Shown here piece by piece: positions 1 through 6,934 of a DNA stretch of 11,860 nt (positions within the stretch are counted from its first letter, which is position 1; the number at the start of each line of letters is the position of its first letter). The DNA comes from Chitinophagales bacterium (GTDB lineage Bacteria; Bacteroidota; Bacteroidia; Chitinophagales; UBA10324). Below the pieces are notes generated by a model, which made no database searches, was not told the origin of the DNA, and was given only the letters and a program-made list of their open reading frames with translations. A program made the translations under genes and the position numbers. The stretch spans positions 1 to 11,860 of the forward strand of contig JACCZZ010000122.1 of NCBI GenBank assembly GCA_013695715.1, written 5' to 3'.

Positions 1-296
1 TATTTACAGTTTAAGTTAAACTTGTTTTTCAGAATATGTATGCGAAGATATAAAAAAGGTAAGCATACATTACGGCTAACGGTTTGCAGCTACCTGCAGG
101 CAGGGGCTTTCACCACGGAATTTCCTACGAAGAACTGCACTTCAAATTTACTACTTTCCTGTCCTACGAAACTGAACTCCTACATATCGATCCTTCTGCC
201 CTTACCCTGTACAATCCGTTTAGTTTCCGCTTTTAATGGCTATTCTTCTTCTATTCTCTTTCCTTAAATTTTCTACATTTATCCAATCATTTTCAA
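1..296. other. Gene-free left edge upstream of the permease
   Basis: I see no convincing gene here. An 81-codon open frame (22-267, +) is present, but its product has no recognisable domain, is rich in Cys/Ser/Leu and lies across the fold-back element. The stretch holds a perfect 8-bp inverted repeat (ATGTATGC 36-43 / GCATACAT 63-70, 19-nt spacer), the fold-back element at about 71-225, and a pyrimidine-rich stretch leading to the permease start. TACATTTA at 274-281 matches 7 of 8 positions of a Bacteroidota -7 box, but I see no matching -33 element. Confidence 0.6.
71..225. repeat. Fold-back element with inverted ends (possible dispersed intergenic repeat)
   Basis: The left end CTAACGG (76-82) is the reverse complement of the right end CCGTTTAG (216-223), apart from one bulged T. 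The pairing continues inward imperfectly: TGCAG (85-89) against CTGTA (207-211), then GGCAG (99-103) against CTGCC (196-200), in nested order. The middle carries a short direct repeat, TCCTACGAA at 123-131 and 162-170 (39-bp period), each copy followed by a similar AACTG(C/A)ACT(T/C)C-like stretch. The layout suggests a non-coding element of about 150 bp that can fold as a cruciform or hairpin. It reminds me of GGCTAACG-bounded intergenic repeats seen in Bacteroidota genomes, but that likeness is from memory and unchecked. It could also be a decayed integron-type site, although a clear pair of attC core sites is not evident. Confidence 0.45.
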
Positions 297-1766
297 ATGA
301 AAAAACAGGAAGGTACCTTCAGGCGGGAAATTAAGCTGTGGGATGGCATCATGCTGGTAGCCGGTACAATGATCGGCTCGGGCATATTTATCGTGAGTGC
401 TGACATAGCACGCAATGTTGGGTCTTCTGGCTACCTGCTGCTTGTATGGGCTCTTGCTGGCTTTCTTACCATCATCGCCGCACTTAGCTATGGCGAGCTC
501 ACGAGCATGTTTCCAAAGGCAGGCGGGCAATATGTCTTTCTCCGTGAAGCTTACAACCCGCTCATTGCCTTCCTTTATGGCTGGACCTTCTTCCTGGTAA
601 TTCAAACCGGGACCATTGCCGCTGTAGGTGTAGCTTTTGCAAAGTTTACCGGAGTTTTCATTCCGCTCTTCAATCCTGAAAACATTGTAATTGATCTGAA
701 GTTCATAAAGATCAATACACAACAATTACTTGCAATTGTGATGATTATGCTTCTTACATATATCAATATGAGAGGTGTGAGAAATGGAAAAATCATCCAG
801 ACTTTTTTCGGAAGCACAAAAATTCTTGCACTCTTTGCCCTAATCGCCATTGGCATTTTCATTCATGATTCTGATGCGGTAACCTCCAACTTCTCGAATA
901 TCTGGGATGCAAGCAAAGTGGTAATGGAGAATGGCGTTCTTGTAGGCCGTGAAGCGCTTAACGGATGGTCTATAATAGTTGCCGTAGGAATAGCAATGGT
1001 GGGCTCAATGTTTTCGATGGACGCCTGGAATGGGATCACCTTTGCCGGAGATGAGGTAGTGAATCCAAAAAAGACCATTCCGCTGAGCATGGCTATCGGT
1101 ACTATGCTCGTTACGCTTATTTATATCCTTATCAATGTTGTATATCTAACCAATCTTCCCCTCGAAGGAAAGCCTGACGGTCTGGTGGACTTCTCACGGG
1201 GCATTCAGTTCGCTCCTAATGATCGGGTTGCATCGGCCGTGGCTGATGTAATGAGTGGCCACCGTGCAGTGGAGATCATCTCAGCGCTTATCATGCTTTC
1301 GACCTTCAGTTGCCTGAATGGCTGCATTCTTTCTGGGGCACGTGTTTATTATAAAATGGCAGACGACAGGGTATTCTTTCCGGGCATGTCGAAATTGAAT
1401 TCTAAAGGAACTCCGGCAACAGCGCTGATATTTCAGGGAATATGGGCCTCTGTCCTTTGCCTTTCAGGAACTTATGGCAACCTGCTCGATTACGTGGTAT
1501 TCGCAGTATTGCTTTTTTACCTGCTAACCATTTCCGGAATTTTCATTTTACGAAGGAAACAACCCGACACTCCGAGGCCTTATAAAGCTTTTGGTTATCC
1601 GCTGATTCCTCTTATTTACCTCTCGTTGGTAACGCTCATCTGTGTTATATTGCTGATCTACAAACCAAATTATACCTGGCCGGGTTTTATTATTGTAGCA
1701 ATCGGAATACCTGCATATTTTATATTTAAGCAGACTGCCGGCAACAAGCGACTTCCGGATTCTTAA
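297..1766 (+). CDS. APC-superfamily amino acid permease
   Basis: This is an integral inner-membrane transporter that probably moves amino acids by proton symport or exchange; the substrate cannot be read from sequence. The 489 residues match the usual family length and show about 12 hydrophobic segments (roughly 16-36, 46-66, 88-115, 142-157, 167-190, 225-252, 264-285, 325-350, 375-393, 396-418, 433-455, 461-477). The APC signature GTMIGSGIF (23-31) lies in helix 1, where family members bind the amino acid backbone in an unwound segment. Residues 253-262 (EVVNPKKTIP) match the conserved E-x-x-N-P-x-x-x-x-P loop after helix 6. The basic N-terminus KKQEGTFRREIKLWD is typical of LAT/YfnA-like members. 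The ATG at 297 directly precedes this conserved N-terminus. The gene converges on the TPR gene with only 8 bp between stop codons and no visible terminator. Confidence 0.93.
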   Translation: MKKQEGTFRREIKLWDGIMLVAGTMIGSGIFIVSADIARNVGSSGYLLLVWALAGFLTIIAALSYGELTSMFPKAGGQYVFLREAYNPLIAFLYGWTFFLVIQTGTIAAVGVAFAKFTGVFIPLFNPENIVIDLKFIKINTQQLLAIVMIMLLTYINMRGVRNGKIIQTFFGSTKILALFALIAIGIFIHDSDAVTSNFSNIWDASKVVMENGVLVGREALNGWSIIVAVGIAMVGSMFSMDAWNGITFAGDEVVNPKKTIPLSMAIGTMLVTLIYILINVVYLTNLPLEGKPDGLVDFSRGIQFAPNDRVASAVADVMSGHRAVEIISALIMLSTFSCLNGCILSGARVYYKMADDRVFFPGMSKLNSKGTPATALIFQGIWASVLCLSGTYGNLLDYVVFAVLLFYLLTISGIFILRRKQPDTPRPYKAFGYPLIPLIYLSLVTLICVILLIYKPNYTWPGFIIVAIGIPAYFIFKQTAGNKRLPDS

Positions 1767-1774
1767 CCGAGTAT

Positions 1775-2926
1775 CTACTTCATGGTGTTTATTAACTCTT
1801 CTGCCCTTGCTTTATACTCTCCGTTTAGCGAACTAATTTTCTCAAGGATAACAACAGCCTCTTCTTTTTTTTGAAGTTCAATATAGGCGAGAGCCTGATA
1901 CCAAAGTGTAGGCTCGAAGTAGCTGTCACTTTTAATATTGTCAAGCTGCTTAAACTTCGTCAATGCCTGGTCCGCCTGCTTCAAAGCAAGATAGCTAACA
2001 CCCGCATAAAACATTGCTTCTACATTGTCGGGGCTATCAGAAAGAATGTCCTCCAGCCGCACAACTGCTTCATCATACTTATTCTGATGATAAAATTCCA
2101 GCGCTTCATTCATTAAAGCATTGTCGTCATTGACATCCTTAGAGCTCTGATTAGAATAGCTTTCCTCCGCCTTTGTGCTCAGCTCCTGCAATTGCCTGTC
2201 TTCCTCATGACTTTCAAGGTAAACCTCAGTTAAGGAAGGAGCAGTTGCTGTATTGACGGAATCTATTAATATGGACTTTTTCTCATTTACGCTTGCTGAA
2301 GCAACATCAGCAATAGCATTTTCTATAAGAGCAGATGTATCTTCCACTGCACTCCTATTTGCCATGCTTTTCTCTAAAGACAACCGTTCCTCATTGCTCA
2401 GCTTTTTGGTTGGCTCCTTAGCGGGTAAGTTTTGTTGCATTTGCTTTTGCATCTCCGGTGGTATGGAGTGCGATGTGGATTTCTCTTTTAAAGCCTGAAG
2501 AGCATTATCATTTTCAGGCGGAGGTGAAACATTCGCTGGAGAAGGATAAGGCTGGAACTCCTTCGTAAATATTTTATTAGTTGAATCCTGAAACATGCGG
2601 TTAACGAACCATCCAAGACTAATGAGGACAACTAGAGCAGCGGCCAGTTGCATCCAGCGCTTTACAGGAAATGTCTTTCGTAAATGAGGAATTGTTTTCG
2701 ACTTTATTTTCTGACGGATAACAGCGAAATCCTTTTCTGGTTGAGATGAAGCGGATTGTATCATTAATCCCTCCACAGCGTCAGCTAAGAACGGATCGTC
2801 TGGTAATTGCTCTTCTATCCTGCGCCGTTCTTCTTTAGTGACACGCCCCTGTACATAACGCAGCAATAGCTCCTGCGACACCGGCGAACGATCATCAGAA
2901 AGTATTTTATCAGTGTCTTTGCTCAT
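1775..2926 (-). CDS. Membrane-anchored TPR protein, putative anti-sigma partner
   Basis: The 383-residue protein has a cytoplasmic N-terminus (1-91), one transmembrane helix (about 92-109) and a long periplasmic part. Residues 20-54 (LLRYVQGRVTKEERRRIEEQ, then PDDPFLADAVEGL) match the short helical region common at the start of Bacteroidota proteins encoded next to ECF sigma factors. A low-complexity linker rich in Pro, Gln, Glu and Ser follows (about 125-265). The C-terminus (about 268-383) holds TPR-like helical hairpins, for example EALEFYHQNKYDEAVVRLE and a repeat around YAGVSYLALKQADQAL. There is no cysteine, so it is not a zinc-binding (ZAS) anti-sigma factor. The start ATG lies inside the end of the sigma gene (17-bp overlap), which points to translational coupling. 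I infer that it holds or modulates the sigma factor at the membrane, but a structural or protein-interaction role is also possible. Confidence 0.8.
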   Translation of the reverse strand: MSKDTDKILSDDRSPVSQELLLRYVQGRVTKEERRRIEEQLPDDPFLADAVEGLMIQSASSQPEKDFAVIRQKIKSKTIPHLRKTFPVKRWMQLAAALVVLISLGWFVNRMFQDSTNKIFTKEFQPYPSPANVSPPPENDNALQALKEKSTSHSIPPEMQKQMQQNLPAKEPTKKLSNEERLSLEKSMANRSAVEDTSALIENAIADVASASVNEKKSILIDSVNTATAPSLTEVYLESHEEDRQLQELSTKAEESYSNQSSKDVNDDNALMNEALEFYHQNKYDEAVVRLEDILSDSPDNVEAMFYAGVSYLALKQADQALTKFKQLDNIKSDSYFEPTLWYQALAYIELQKKEEAVVILEKISSLNGEYKARAEELINTMK

Positions 2927-3500
2927 GCTGCTTTGTTAAAATAAGTTTCAAATTTCGTTTACCATTTTGGATAAAACTTTTTACCTGGCCGAAATCCAAG
3001 CCTGTTTCTTTCATGATTTCCTGATAAGATTTCTCTTTTAGATAAAATAATTCAATGCATTTTCTTTGGTCAGGTGAAAGTTGCAGAATAGCAGCTTCCA
3101 TTTCTTGAAGTTTTTCTTCCTTCAGGATGCCATCACTGAGATGCAGATTCTCATCCCATTCCATAACCGAGATCAGCTCCTGCTGAAGCTCAGGATGATT
3201 CTCCACCCGCGATTTGTCTTTCCGGAATTTCATCAGGCAGTGATTCTTCGCTACACTGTACAGCCAGCTTTTAAAATACTTTACCTCATGTCTTTTCAAA
3301 TCAACCAGTAATTTTTCAAAGATTTCTATGGTGACATCCCGGCTGTCTTCTGCATTTCCAAGATATTTGAGACAAACGCCATAAACCAAATGCATGTACC
3401 GCTCATACAATTCTCCAACCAACATAGTATCACCGGTTTGTTTGTATTGCGAAACCAGTTCAGCATCAGCTAAATTCTTATATGCGAGAAGCTTAGACAA
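2910..3500 (-). CDS. ECF-type RNA polymerase sigma factor (TTG start)
   Basis: This 196-residue sigma-70 family protein has region 2 at about 26-92 (GELYERYMHLVYGVCLKYLG, then the SRDVTIEIFEKLL helix and FKSWLYSVAKNHCLMKFRK) and region 4 at about 134-188 (LSPDQRKCIELFYLKEKSYQ, then the recognition helix near GQVKSFIQNGKRNLK). It should direct RNA polymerase to a small regulon. The frame has no ATG before Met26 (codon at 3425-3423), and starting there would remove the conserved LADAELVSQYKQTGD segment found at the N-terminus of relatives. I therefore chose the TTG at 3500-3498. The coding end overlaps the TPR gene by 17 bp, and xth ends 54 bp upstream on the same strand, so the three may be co-transcribed. 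A weak start codon could keep sigma levels low. Confidence 0.9.
   Translation of the reverse strand: MSKLLAYKNLADAELVSQYKQTGDTMLVGELYERYMHLVYGVCLKYLGNAEDSRDVTIEIFEKLLVDLKRHEVKYFKSWLYSVAKNHCLMKFRKDKSRVENHPELQQELISVMEWDENLHLSDGILKEEKLQEMEAAILQLSPDQRKCIELFYLKEKSYQEIMKETGLDFGQVKSFIQNGKRNLKLILTKQHEQRH
3498..3500 (-). other. TTG start codon chosen for the sigma factor
   Basis: The open frame runs from the xth stop (3557-3555) without interruption into the sigma gene, and its 18 intervening codons include no ATG or GTG. TTG at 3500 gives MSKLLAYKNLADAEL, which aligns with the usual ECF N-terminus, whereas the first ATG (3425-3423) lies within region 2. No clear Shine-Dalgarno sequence is present, as is common in Bacteroidota. 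Confidence 0.6.
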
Positions 3501-3554
3501 ATAGGTTATTGAGGTATTATAGAAGTAACTTAGAAAACAAATTAGAATAAAAAC

Positions 3555-4334
3555 TTACAATTGCAACTGAAGCTCAATAGGGCAATGGTCGCTACCCATC
3601 ACATCCATATGAATTAGCGATTTAGAGACCCTATTCATAGATTCAGCGGATGCAAAAAAATAATCTATACGCCAGCCTGCATTGCGTTCGCGTGCCCGCG
3701 TGAATGCATCCCAGTAAGTATACCAATTAGGATCAGGATTTTGTTCACGGAATGTATCTACATAGCCCAGCTCTACAATATTATCAATCCAGGCACGCTC
3801 CTCCGGTAGAAAACCGCTGGTTTTTGCATTTTCTTTCGGACGGGCCAAATCAATTTCTTTATGGGCCGTGTTGTAGTCTCCGCAAATAATAATGTTCTTT
3901 TTTTCAAGCCGCAACTGCTCTGCCCTTTTGAATAGCTCGGCGTAAAAATCTAGTTTATATTTTATCCGTTCCGGTCCCCTGCCTCCATTCGGAAAATAAA
4001 CATTGAACAATATAAAACTTTCGAACTCCATCTCTATCACCCTACCCTCTCCATCAAAATATAAGCTGTTTAATCCGAGTACAGTTCTAATCGGTTCATG
4101 CTGTGTGTATATTGCCACACCTGAATAGCCTTTTTTTTCTGCAGGGTTCCAATAGCTTTTATAATCCTCGAAATTTAGTATCTCATGGTCGAGCTGATCA
4201 GGATGTGCTTTCGTTTCCTGAAGACACAGAATGTCGGGAGCTTCTCTTGAAAACCAGTCAGGAAATCCTTTTTTCCAGATAGATCTAATGCCATTCACAT
4301 TCCAGCAAAGAATCCGAAAATTAACTGTACTCAT
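3555..4334 (-). CDS. xth: Exodeoxyribonuclease III / AP endonuclease
   Basis: This Mg2+-dependent endonuclease/exonuclease/phosphatase-family enzyme of base excision repair cleaves DNA 5' of abasic sites and trims blocked 3' ends in the cytoplasm. All catalytic motifs are visible in its 259 residues: WNVNGIRS (N12, N14), LQETK (E40), NVYFPNGG (Y113), GDYNTAH (D153, N155), RNAGWRIDYFFAS (D224) and GSDHCP (D249, H250). Length and order match the ExoIII family (about 250-270 residues). The ATG at 4334 sits 10 codons before the first motif. Upstream is a 95-bp divergent spacer shared with the secreted YCF48-like gene. Downstream, 54 bp later and in the same reading frame, comes the sigma factor. 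The repair role is firm. The choice between ExoIII-like exonuclease and ExoA-like AP endonuclease as the main activity is open. Confidence 0.95.
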   Translation of the reverse strand: MSTVNFRILCWNVNGIRSIWKKGFPDWFSREAPDILCLQETKAHPDQLDHEILNFEDYKSYWNPAEKKGYSGVAIYTQHEPIRTVLGLNSLYFDGEGRVIEMEFESFILFNVYFPNGGRGPERIKYKLDFYAELFKRAEQLRLEKKNIIICGDYNTAHKEIDLARPKENAKTSGFLPEERAWIDNIVELGYVDTFREQNPDPNWYTYWDAFTRARERNAGWRIDYFFASAESMNRVSKSLIHMDVMGSDHCPIELQLQL

Positions 4335-4389
4335 ATCAACGCTATCTTTACATGATAAAACAAACAGAGAGCAATTTAATAACGCGTAT

Positions 4390-4397
4390 TACTTTTG
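4390..4397 (+). promoter_or_regulatory. Putative Bacteroidota -7 promoter box
   Basis: TACTTTTG fits the consensus TAnnTTTG exactly and lies 32 bp before the ATG of the secreted YCF48-like gene, giving a predicted leader of roughly 25-30 nt. No good TTTG (-33) is found 19-21 bp upstream, only AT-rich sequence, so the call rests on the -7 box and its position in the divergent spacer. Confidence 0.35.
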
Positions 4398-4429
4398 TTT
4401 TTATTCCTTAAGCAAAACAACACTTTTTT

Positions 4430-5713
4430 ATGAAGATTCTATTCGCCATTCTCACCCTTTGCATTGCAGCTTTATCTGTCCACTCACAATGGACTCCACA
4501 AAATTCTACCACAACACAAAATCTTTACAACATAAAATTTTTAAATGAAAACTATGGCATTGCAGTGGGCGATAGCGGAACAATTCTAAAAACTATTGAT
4601 GGAGGAAACACCTGGACAAGCTTAGCTTTTTTCGCTGAAGATGACTTTCGTGATGTTGACCTGCTGGGGAATGATACCATTTTTGTATCGTCAGTAAATG
4701 CTACTTCACCAACTATTTATCGCTCTACTGATGGCGGCTTATCATGGCAAAAGGTACTGCTTGATGGTTTGCCAATAAGCATTTGCACTACAGAAGATGA
4801 TCATATTTTTGCTGCTGCCAGCTTGATATATGAGTCTGAAGATGCCGGAGAAAACTGGCTGAATGAATATGATTTTGGTGGCACCACGGTTCCATTCACT
4901 ATTCAATTTGTTAATAAAGAAACAGGACATGTGGGTGCAAATGTTGGTGGGTTTGCAACCTATTCTGCAATCATGGTAAGAACCGTTAATGGTGGTAAGA
5001 CATGGCATGAACTTGATGTATTTTCATTTCCGAATGCAGCGGCGCTGACGGCATTTTCCTTTACAGATCAGGATACTGGCTTCCTGTTTATGAATCTATT
5101 TAATTTGTTCAGCCCGAATGATTCCAGCCAGTTGATTCGTGTTCATGATTTTCAGCTTACACCCTTATTTGGGGACAGTCTTTGGATGTTCGATTATGAT
5201 TCTTTGAATTTTAACTTTCCTGATTATGTGAATGACTGTAAATTTTTTAGCAGTAAAGTTGGATACGCTGTTGGCAATAATGGAATAATTTTTAAAACTA
5301 CCGATGAGGGCAATACCTGGATGAACGATTATACAGGTGATAACGCCCTATTTGCTATAGACATGATTGATGAAAATACCGGTTATGCAGTTGGTGAAGA
5401 AGGAACCATTTTAAAATTAGGTTTTGGAACTGCTCTAAATTCACCGGAAAATTTTATTCAGGAGCTTTCTATTTTTCCAAATCCATCTGCTGAACAATCT
5501 CTGCTTCAGTTCTATTTGTCAAAAAATGCAATGGTGCAGATTATCATTAGAAATAGTAGCGGAAAAATAATGGAAGAGATGAGTAAATCACTTTTAAAAG
5601 GAAATCATTCCCTTATCTTAAAAACATCAAGCTACCGAGAGGGATTATATATGGTACAAATGTCAGATGGAATTAATTCTATTTCAAGAAAGATAGTGGT
5701 AGCTGGCTGGTAA
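4430..5713 (+). CDS. Secreted YCF48/BNR-like repeat protein with T9SS sorting domain
   Basis: The first 19 or so residues form a signal peptide (MKILFAILTLCIAALSVHS, then QW). Residues about 20-335 hold beta-propeller-like repeats of the BNR/YCF48 type with the x-x-D-G-G-x-T-W pattern: near 50-64 (TIDGGNTW), 95-108 (STDGGLSW), 132-145 (SEDAGENW), 181-194 (TVNGGKTW) and 286-299 (TTDEGNTW). They alternate with GYAVG-type strands at 42-48, 278-283 and 318-323. Residues about 346-427 form a type A T9SS C-terminal sorting domain (LSIFPNPS, then GLYMVQMSDG and KIVV). The protein should cross the inner membrane by Sec and the outer membrane by T9SS, and then be attached to the surface or released. 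Despite the name of the YCF48/HCF136 family, a photosystem role is not expected here. The specific function is unknown; binding or adhesion is possible. Confidence 0.88.
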   Translation: MKILFAILTLCIAALSVHSQWTPQNSTTTQNLYNIKFLNENYGIAVGDSGTILKTIDGGNTWTSLAFFAEDDFRDVDLLGNDTIFVSSVNATSPTIYRSTDGGLSWQKVLLDGLPISICTTEDDHIFAAASLIYESEDAGENWLNEYDFGGTTVPFTIQFVNKETGHVGANVGGFATYSAIMVRTVNGGKTWHELDVFSFPNAAALTAFSFTDQDTGFLFMNLFNLFSPNDSSQLIRVHDFQLTPLFGDSLWMFDYDSLNFNFPDYVNDCKFFSSKVGYAVGNNGIIFKTTDEGNTWMNDYTGDNALFAIDMIDENTGYAVGEEGTILKLGFGTALNSPENFIQELSIFPNPSAEQSLLQFYLSKNAMVQIIIRNSSGKIMEEMSKSLLKGNHSLILKTSSYREGLYMVQMSDGINSISRKIVVAGW

Positions 5714-5806
5714 AATTTTAAAACAAAGTTGTTTTTCTTTGATTAATATAAGGGAGCATCAGCATACAATTGTAACAACCCTCACCTCTTATTTTCGAAT
5801 ATTGAA

Positions 5807-6763
5807 ATGAATAATCAATATCACATCATTGAATTTTTCGGTATTGTATGGAAGAGGAGAAAACCGCTAAGTATTATCTGCATTGCTGCAATTATTGCCA
5901 GTATCGTAATTACTGACCCGCACATTATGAAGCCTTATTATGAATCTACCTGCCTTTTTTATCCACTTAATCCAAATATCACCAGCAGTGCTTCTTTGTT
6001 TAATGGTTCACAGCAAGGGTTTTTTGGAGCAAAGGATGATGCTGAACGAATATTAGCTGTTGCCAATAGCATTCCGCTGAAAGCTTACATTGTTCGTCGA
6101 TTCAATCTTTTCCAGCACTATAAAATAGACTCTAATAAAACGAGATATCCACTTTATAAAGTAATGGATGAGCTTGAAGATAATTATACTGTAAGTAAAG
6201 ACGATAAAGGTGCCATAAAAATTAACGTGCAAGACCATGATCGCCAGATTGCTGCAGAGATGTCGAATGAAATAGTGTCTCAGATTGACCTTATTAACCA
6301 AAAAATTTATGATGAAAACAGAAAGAAAGTTTTAATGATTTATGAACGCAAGCTGGAAGGGAAAAAAATAGAATTGAACATTCTTTCCGATTCTATTCTT
6401 AACCTTGAGCGAAAATTTTATTTTAATAGTAGAATTGAAAATTCTAACCAGTTAGCTAACAGAAGCAGATACACACGTAACGAATACAATGCTGCATCAG
6501 AGCGTACCAGAGCGCTTTATGACAGAAAAAGTGCTTCCCTAAGAGAATATGATAACCTTACAGCTTTGTATGGTCAATATAAGTCAACCATTGATAAAGA
6601 TGTATCTACAATTTATCTTCTTGAGAAAGCTTCTCCTGCTGAAAAAAAAGTATCGCCAACTCGATGGCTTATAATTATATGTGCTGCTCTAATAAGTTTT
6701 TTTATTGGTTCTTATGCAGTAGTTTCTATCACAAGATACAAAGTCAAGAATGTTGCTTCTTAG
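5807..6763 (+). CDS. Wzz-type chain-length determinant-like membrane protein
   Basis: This 318-residue protein has the Wzz/polysaccharide co-polymerase plan: a short cytoplasmic N-terminus, TM1 at about 21-36, a periplasmic domain with a helical, partly coiled-coil centre (about 165-265), and TM2 at about 287-308. The segment before TM2 (SPAEKKVSPTRW, 276-287) fits the proline-containing motif of the family. No C-terminal tyrosine-kinase (BY-kinase) domain is present. Such proteins set the length of O-antigen or exported polysaccharide chains, but no glycosyltransferase, Wzx, Wzy or export gene lies nearby, so the role here is inferred from topology alone. It follows the T9SS-sorted gene by 93 bp. 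TTTG (5738-5741) and TACAATTG (5765-5772) in that gap form only a loose promoter match with a 23-bp spacer. Confidence 0.78.
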   Translation: MNNQYHIIEFFGIVWKRRKPLSIICIAAIIASIVITDPHIMKPYYESTCLFYPLNPNITSSASLFNGSQQGFFGAKDDAERILAVANSIPLKAYIVRRFNLFQHYKIDSNKTRYPLYKVMDELEDNYTVSKDDKGAIKINVQDHDRQIAAEMSNEIVSQIDLINQKIYDENRKKVLMIYERKLEGKKIELNILSDSILNLERKFYFNSRIENSNQLANRSRYTRNEYNAASERTRALYDRKSASLREYDNLTALYGQYKSTIDKDVSTIYLLEKASPAEKKVSPTRWLIIICAALISFFIGSYAVVSITRYKVKNVAS

Positions 6764-6867
6764 AATAGCAATACATGCTTCAGTTTCAATTACGCATAAC
6801 TGGTATTTGCCTTAATTAGAATGCCCTCAACTACACAATATTTTATTGCATGAATTCCAGAAAGGCA

Positions 6868-6903
6868 TATAGTACATTTCTCCTTTAATCTATTGTACTT
6901 ATA
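6868..6903. repeat. Imperfect inverted repeat between convergent genes
   Basis: TATAGTACA (6868-6876) pairs with TGTACTTATA (6894-6903) with one bulged T, giving a 9-bp stem and a 17-nt loop, followed by GTTTTA. It lies in the 171-bp gap where the Wzz-like gene and the radical SAM gene converge. The stem is AT-rich, and the loop is long, so a terminator role is only possible. Nothing else in the gap looks like a gene. Confidence 0.3.
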
Positions 6904-6934
6904 GTTTTACATATGCTACTGTCATAATCATTAG

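Noticed and set aside
9..20. GTTTAAGTTAAA, shared with 11309-11320, as possible flanking repeats of a mobile region
   Set aside because: The 12-mer is AT-rich and short, the flanks do not match, and no integrase or transposase lies between; chance is the better explanation.
22..267. 81-codon open frame at the left edge
   Set aside because: Its product has no domain or plausible signal, and it runs through the fold-back element; the region looks non-coding.
279..725. 148-codon open frame antisense to the permease start
   Set aside because: It lies wholly opposite the conserved permease coding sequence apart from 18 bp and resembles no family.
4231..4548. 105-codon open frame across the xth/YCF48 spacer
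   Set aside because: It overlaps both well-supported genes and crosses the likely promoter; the translation has no recognisable feature.
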